A stretch of DNA of 9,042 nucleotides, taken from positions 1 through 9,042 of the forward strand of contig CAIYXE010000201.1 of assembly GCA_903930095.1 (NCBI GenBank), given 5' to 3'. The stretch is from an uncultured Hyphomicrobiales bacterium (GTDB lineage: Bacteria > Pseudomonadota > Alphaproteobacteria > Rhizobiales > Aestuariivirgaceae). The position numbers and the translations under genes were made by a program. The notes beneath the pieces were generated by a model. That model was not told where the DNA came from and did no database searches. It saw only the letters and a list, made by a program, of their open reading frames with translations. Positions 6,220 through 9,042 of this stretch are shown here, piece after piece. Position 1 is the first letter of the stretch; each line of letters begins with the position of its first letter.

Positions 6220-7839
6220 ATGATATCCGACACCGTTGCGGCTCTGGCCGGCCTGGGGTTTTTTCTCGCGGGTCTACACATGCTTGCGGAGGCTGTTCGG
6301 GCGCTCTCGGCTCGCTATGTTCGAACTGCTTTTCGTGCTCTTGCGAAACTGCCCTTGTCGGGCCCTGTTATGGGCATTCTTCTCGGTGCCCTCACCCAGA
6401 GCACGAGTGCATCGGCTTTTGTGTGTATGGGGCTTCTCAATTCACGGGCCATCACATTTCCTGCCGCGCTGTCCATCAGCGCCTGGACAGGCGTCGGAAC
6501 CTCTGTCCTGGTTTTCCTGGCATCTATCGATTTGCGTCTGGCTGCGCTTGGCGCCCTTTCGTTGGTCGCTGTCTTCTATCTTGCATCATTGCACCGTCAT
6601 GAAACAGGCCGGCGTAGCGCTGAATTGCTGGTCGCGATTGGCCTGACCTTGCTGGGTCTGGCAATGGTGAAGGAAACTGGTGCCGGCCTGCAGCAGAATG
6701 CGTGGGCGCAGGAGTTTTTCGTTTTTGCGTCCACATCCTGGGTCTATGGTTTTTTGATCGGTCTCGTCATCACTTTGGTGATGCAGTCCTCTTCCACCGT
6801 GTCAATCATCACCGTGGCCCTAAGCGCTGCAGGCTTGCTGCCTCTTGAGTCCGCCCTCGTGATCGTCTGCGGAGCCAATCTTGGCTCAGGGCTGAGCGTA
6901 GTGCTGGTTTCGTCCCACCTTGTGGGATTGCCCCGTCAGCTGGCGGTGTGGCAAGCGGCAGTCAAGGCGCTCGGCTCACTGGCCGTGCTTGTGCCCGTCG
7001 TTTTACTTTCGGCTCTTGGCAGCTTGCCGGAACCGGCCGCGCTAAACGTCTCGCTGCCGATGGTCATTGCGCTCACCTACTTGGTACTTAATGTAGCTGG
7101 GGCAGTACTGGCAGCTCTCCTGCAGCGGCCTCTGATTATCATGCTTCAGACGATTGCTCCTATCGACACCGAGAGGCAGCAGTATGACCCTGAGTTCCTG
7201 ATCGATGAGGCGGCGGAAGATCCTGAAACCGCACTTATGCTTGCAAGGCGCGAATATGCACGCCTTGTGGCGCTGATGCCTGTAGCCCTCGCACCACTCC
7301 GGCCCGAGGAGGAGGAAGGCTTGCTCACGCTGGACAATACGCAGCGCCGGCGCCTGGCGCTGGAACTCGCCCAACAGATCGAAAGCTTCATTAGCCTTGC
7401 CGTCACCAGCCATCCACAGAATGCAGACGTGAGCGGGTTGCTGCTTTTGCAGCGCTACAATGGTCAGTTGCAGTCGCTGATTGATGCTATCCATAACTAC
7501 GTCGAGGAGCTTGGAGCCCTGAAGGATCCAGCACCGCATGAGATTGCCATGCGCACATCCATGACGGAGACGCTTCACTTCCTTCTCAGCCTGTTGGCCG
7601 AGTATGCCGACAGTGAAGGTGATGCAGAGATGGTTGAAAGGCTCACCCGTGACCGTGGTGATATCATGACGCGCTTCCGTGGGCAGATCGTTCAGCACGA
7701 TACGGCGTCGAATGCCAATCGCGAGGCGCTGTTTGTCGCCACTGGCCTGTTTGAGCGTATGGTGTGGCTGGTCCGCGGGCTGGCCGCCGATCCGGGCGCG
7801 CTCTCGCCTGATGCATCTCCTCGTCCGAGTGAAACCTGA
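6220..7839 (+). CDS. Na/Pi-cotransporter family protein with C-terminal PhoU-like domain
   Basis: A 539-residue membrane protein of the NptA/NaPi-II type, which in characterised members moves inorganic phosphate with sodium across the inner membrane. The N-terminal 310 residues are strongly hydrophobic with two inverted-repeat halves. The first carries QSTS (60-63), the second QSSST (189-193) followed by GANLGSG (218-224), as in the family. The first half's counterpart of GANIGTT is degenerate (TGVGTS, 90-95). Residues about 330-520 are a cytoplasmic, charged, helical PhoU-like region, as in many bacterial members, where it is thought to link transport to phosphate control. The ATG at 6220 is 5 bases after the upstream stop; GGAG sits immediately before it, too close for an ideal ribosome binding site, so coupling to the upstream gene is likely. 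A Pho-box-like site lies ahead of the unit. Some family members may export rather than import phosphate or carry another anion, so direction and substrate are not certain. Confidence 0.88.
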   Translation: MISDTVAALAGLGFFLAGLHMLAEAVRALSARYVRTAFRALAKLPLSGPVMGILLGALTQSTSASAFVCMGLLNSRAITFPAALSISAWTGVGTSVLVFLASIDLRLAALGALSLVAVFYLASLHRHETGRRSAELLVAIGLTLLGLAMVKETGAGLQQNAWAQEFFVFASTSWVYGFLIGLVITLVMQSSSTVSIITVALSAAGLLPLESALVIVCGANLGSGLSVVLVSSHLVGLPRQLAVWQAAVKALGSLAVLVPVVLLSALGSLPEPAALNVSLPMVIALTYLVLNVAGAVLAALLQRPLIIMLQTIAPIDTERQQYDPEFLIDEAAEDPETALMLARREYARLVALMPVALAPLRPEEEEGLLTLDNTQRRRLALELAQQIESFISLAVTSHPQNADVSGLLLLQRYNGQLQSLIDAIHNYVEELGALKDPAPHEIAMRTSMTETLHFLLSLLAEYADSEGDAEMVERLTRDRGDIMTRFRGQIVQHDTASNANREALFVATGLFERMVWLVRGLAADPGALSPDASPRPSET

Positions 7840-8115
7840 ACGTCTTCCCCATCTTTGGCCTTTCCCGCAGACATCACGCACGGCCCACCTTGTAGTCATG
7901 CGGCCGGCCCGGAGGTTTGCAGGATCAGTCAGTTGCTGATCTTTCGGGATTTGAGGACAAGCTCTACCTTCTGGGGGCCTGTTCTGAGCACTCTGTGATG
8001 ACCGCCTGGCGAGTTGAGTTCGGGTCTGTAGGGCGGCAGGCAGTCAGTGGCTTCGCAGATATTCCACTTTCCATGATCGGTCGGCCAACCCAGCTCTGCG
8101 GTCAAGAGGACATGT
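7840..8115. other. Convergent intergenic region
   Basis: This stretch lies between the ends of the Na/Pi gene and the ABC ATPase gene. It should hold termination signals for both. The only hairpin seen is described separately. A minus-strand frame here contains a short string resembling the C-terminal active-site region of IS630-type transposases, reported among the findings as weak. No convincing gene was found. Confidence 0.35.
7921..7944 (+). terminator. Weak candidate terminator hairpin
   Basis: GATCAG (7923-7928) pairs with CTGATC (7936-7941) around a 7-base loop, extendable by a G-T and an A-T pair, and is followed by TTTC. It sits about 83 bases after the Na/Pi stop codon. The stem is not G/C-rich and the T-run is short, so efficiency is doubtful. 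Confidence 0.25.
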
Positions 8116-9042
8116 TCATGATGTTGGATGGTGATCAACTGAGCCAGCTCTGGCCGCTGCCACCAGCGCCTTGGTATATGGTTTTGCGGGCGCGGCGCAG
8201 AGTGTGGTTGCTGCACCGGTCTCCACGAGTTCTCCCTGATGCAGAACGCCAATTCGGTGGGCTAGGACTGCTGCAGCGGCGATGTTGTGGGTGACGAAGA
8301 GAACGGCCACACCATGTGATCGGCTCAGATCGCGGATCAGATGCAGAATGGATGCCTGAACCGATACATCCAGCGCCGAGGTGATCTCGTCGCAGAGCAG
8401 GAGTGATGGTTGCGCCGCAAGGGCGCGTGCGATCGCCACTCGCTGGCGTTCGCCGCCTGAGAGCTGCGCGGGGTAGCGTGTCAGAAAGCGCGGGTCGAGC
8501 CCGACCTCGGCCAGACGGCTGATCACAGTGGGCCGGATATCGGCGCGGCCCATGCCGAAGTAAAGCCGAAGCGGCTGGGCGATGATCTCCTCAACAGTAT
8601 GGCGTGGGTTGAGTGAAGAATCCGGGTTCTGAAAGATCAACTGAACTGTGCGGCGTCTGTCTCTATCGCTTGCTGCTTCGCCACAGACGATCTGTCCGCT
8701 GGAGAGTGGCCAAAGCCCTGCGATGGCCCTCAGAATGGTCGATTTGCCGCTGCCGGATTCTCCCACCAGCGCCAGTATTTCCCCTTGCATGACCGAAAGG
8801 CTGAGGCCACTCACCGCCGGCTTTTGCTGCGCAGAGGCCCAGTTTGCAAAGGTCTTGCGGTGATAGCTGACGGTAACATTCTCCAGCCGCAGGGCAGGCA
8901 CGCTTGAGGATGGTGGCAAGGCTTCAGGCTCAAGGTTGGTGCGCGTTTTTAGTTCCGTCGCTGCGGGGTTGCGGCACGCCACAAGGTGTTCCGGCTCCAA
9001 AGGATCAAGTGGCGGCTGGTTGGTCGCGCAGGTGGGGTTGGA
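8116..9042 (-). CDS. Opp/Dpp-type ABC importer, fused double ATPase, C-terminal part (runs off right edge)
   Basis: The ATP-hydrolysing subunit of a peptide/nickel-type ABC importer, acting on the cytoplasmic side of the membrane. The frame is open to the window end; the visible 308 residues begin in a linker, SNPTCATNQPPLDPLEPEHL then VACRNP. That string is the conserved C-terminal tail of a first Opp/Dpp ATPase (C...P.L...HLVAC). A full second ATPase follows: Walker A GESGSGKST (coded about 8737-8763), Q-loop IFQNPDSSLNP, signature LSGGERQRVAIARAL, Walker B LLLCDEITSALD, and the switch histidine in FVTHN. It ends with the usual PAKPYTKALV tail. The gene is therefore likely a fused two-ATPase protein of the YejF/GsiA kind rather than a separate DppF, and the TTG at 8998-9000 is not a real start. 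The permease and binding-protein genes would lie to the right, outside the window. Substrate cannot be told. Confidence 0.88.
   Translation of the reverse strand, partial: SNPTCATNQPPLDPLEPEHLVACRNPAATELKTRTNLEPEALPPSSSVPALRLENVTVSYHRKTFANWASAQQKPAVSGLSLSVMQGEILALVGESGSGKSTILRAIAGLWPLSSGQIVCGEAASDRDRRRTVQLIFQNPDSSLNPRHTVEEIIAQPLRLYFGMGRADIRPTVISRLAEVGLDPRFLTRYPAQLSGGERQRVAIARALAAQPSLLLCDEITSALDVSVQASILHLIRDLSRSHGVAVLFVTHNIAAAAVLAHRIGVLHQGELVETGAATTLCAAPAKPYTKALVAAARAGSVDHHPTS

Noticed and set aside
7042..7899. Long minus-strand frame (285 codons) opposite the Na/Pi gene
   Set aside because: It is an antisense shadow of the PhoU-containing half of a well-supported gene; its sequence is rich in Arg, Gln and His with no domain.
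8998..9000. TTG as the start of the ABC ATPase gene
   Set aside because: The frame stays open to the window end and the upstream residues (PTCATNQPPLDP) match the tail of a first Opp/Dpp ATPase domain.

Overview
The sequence looks like a proteobacterial, most likely alphaproteobacterial, chromosome or megaplasmid segment. This rests on the protein styles (Tat-exported bicupin, Opp/Dpp-type ABC ATPase, sulfotransferase-like P-loop start) and on moderately high G+C. Genus cannot be named from the window. Sampled lines of the left part (about 1-1950) run near 47-52% G+C, and a sampled line inside the transporter gene (7321-7380) near 65%. The left part may therefore be accessory DNA.

Layout. 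Positions 1-4806 are all on the minus strand. Reading in the direction of transcription they hold a Tat-exported bicupin of the oxalate decarboxylase type, a thiamine-diphosphate (ThDP) enzyme starting about 10 bases after it, a 352-base gap, a GT4-type glycosyltransferase, a 251-base gap, and the first 27 codons of a sulfotransferase-like gene that runs off the left edge. A 700-base stretch without a convincing gene (4807-5506) separates this block from a plus-strand pair. The pair is a small two-TM protein with an MCP-like periplasmic four-helix-bundle sensor domain but no output domain, followed after 5 bases by a Na/Pi-cotransporter-family protein with a C-terminal PhoU-like helical domain. 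At the right edge, on the minus strand and convergent with that pair, lies the second half of a fused double-ATPase of an oligopeptide/dipeptide-type ABC importer; its reading frame stays open to the window end.

How the genes may work together. The bicupin and the ThDP enzyme form an evident two-gene unit that could act on the same small oxo-acid or dicarboxylate, one in the periplasm and one in the cytoplasm; the substrate is unknown. The sensor and Na/Pi gene form a second unit, and a GTCAT-N6-GTCAT element resembling a Pho box lies 43 bases before its first start codon, which would fit phosphate control. The glycosyltransferase and sulfotransferase-like gene suggest surface polysaccharide or glycoconjugate modification.

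No tRNA, rRNA, CRISPR array or intact mobile element was seen. The two most interesting points are the bicupin/ThDP pair, whose bicupin keeps both metal sites but lacks the usual oxalate decarboxylase lid, and the output-less sensor linked to a Na/Pi-PhoU protein.
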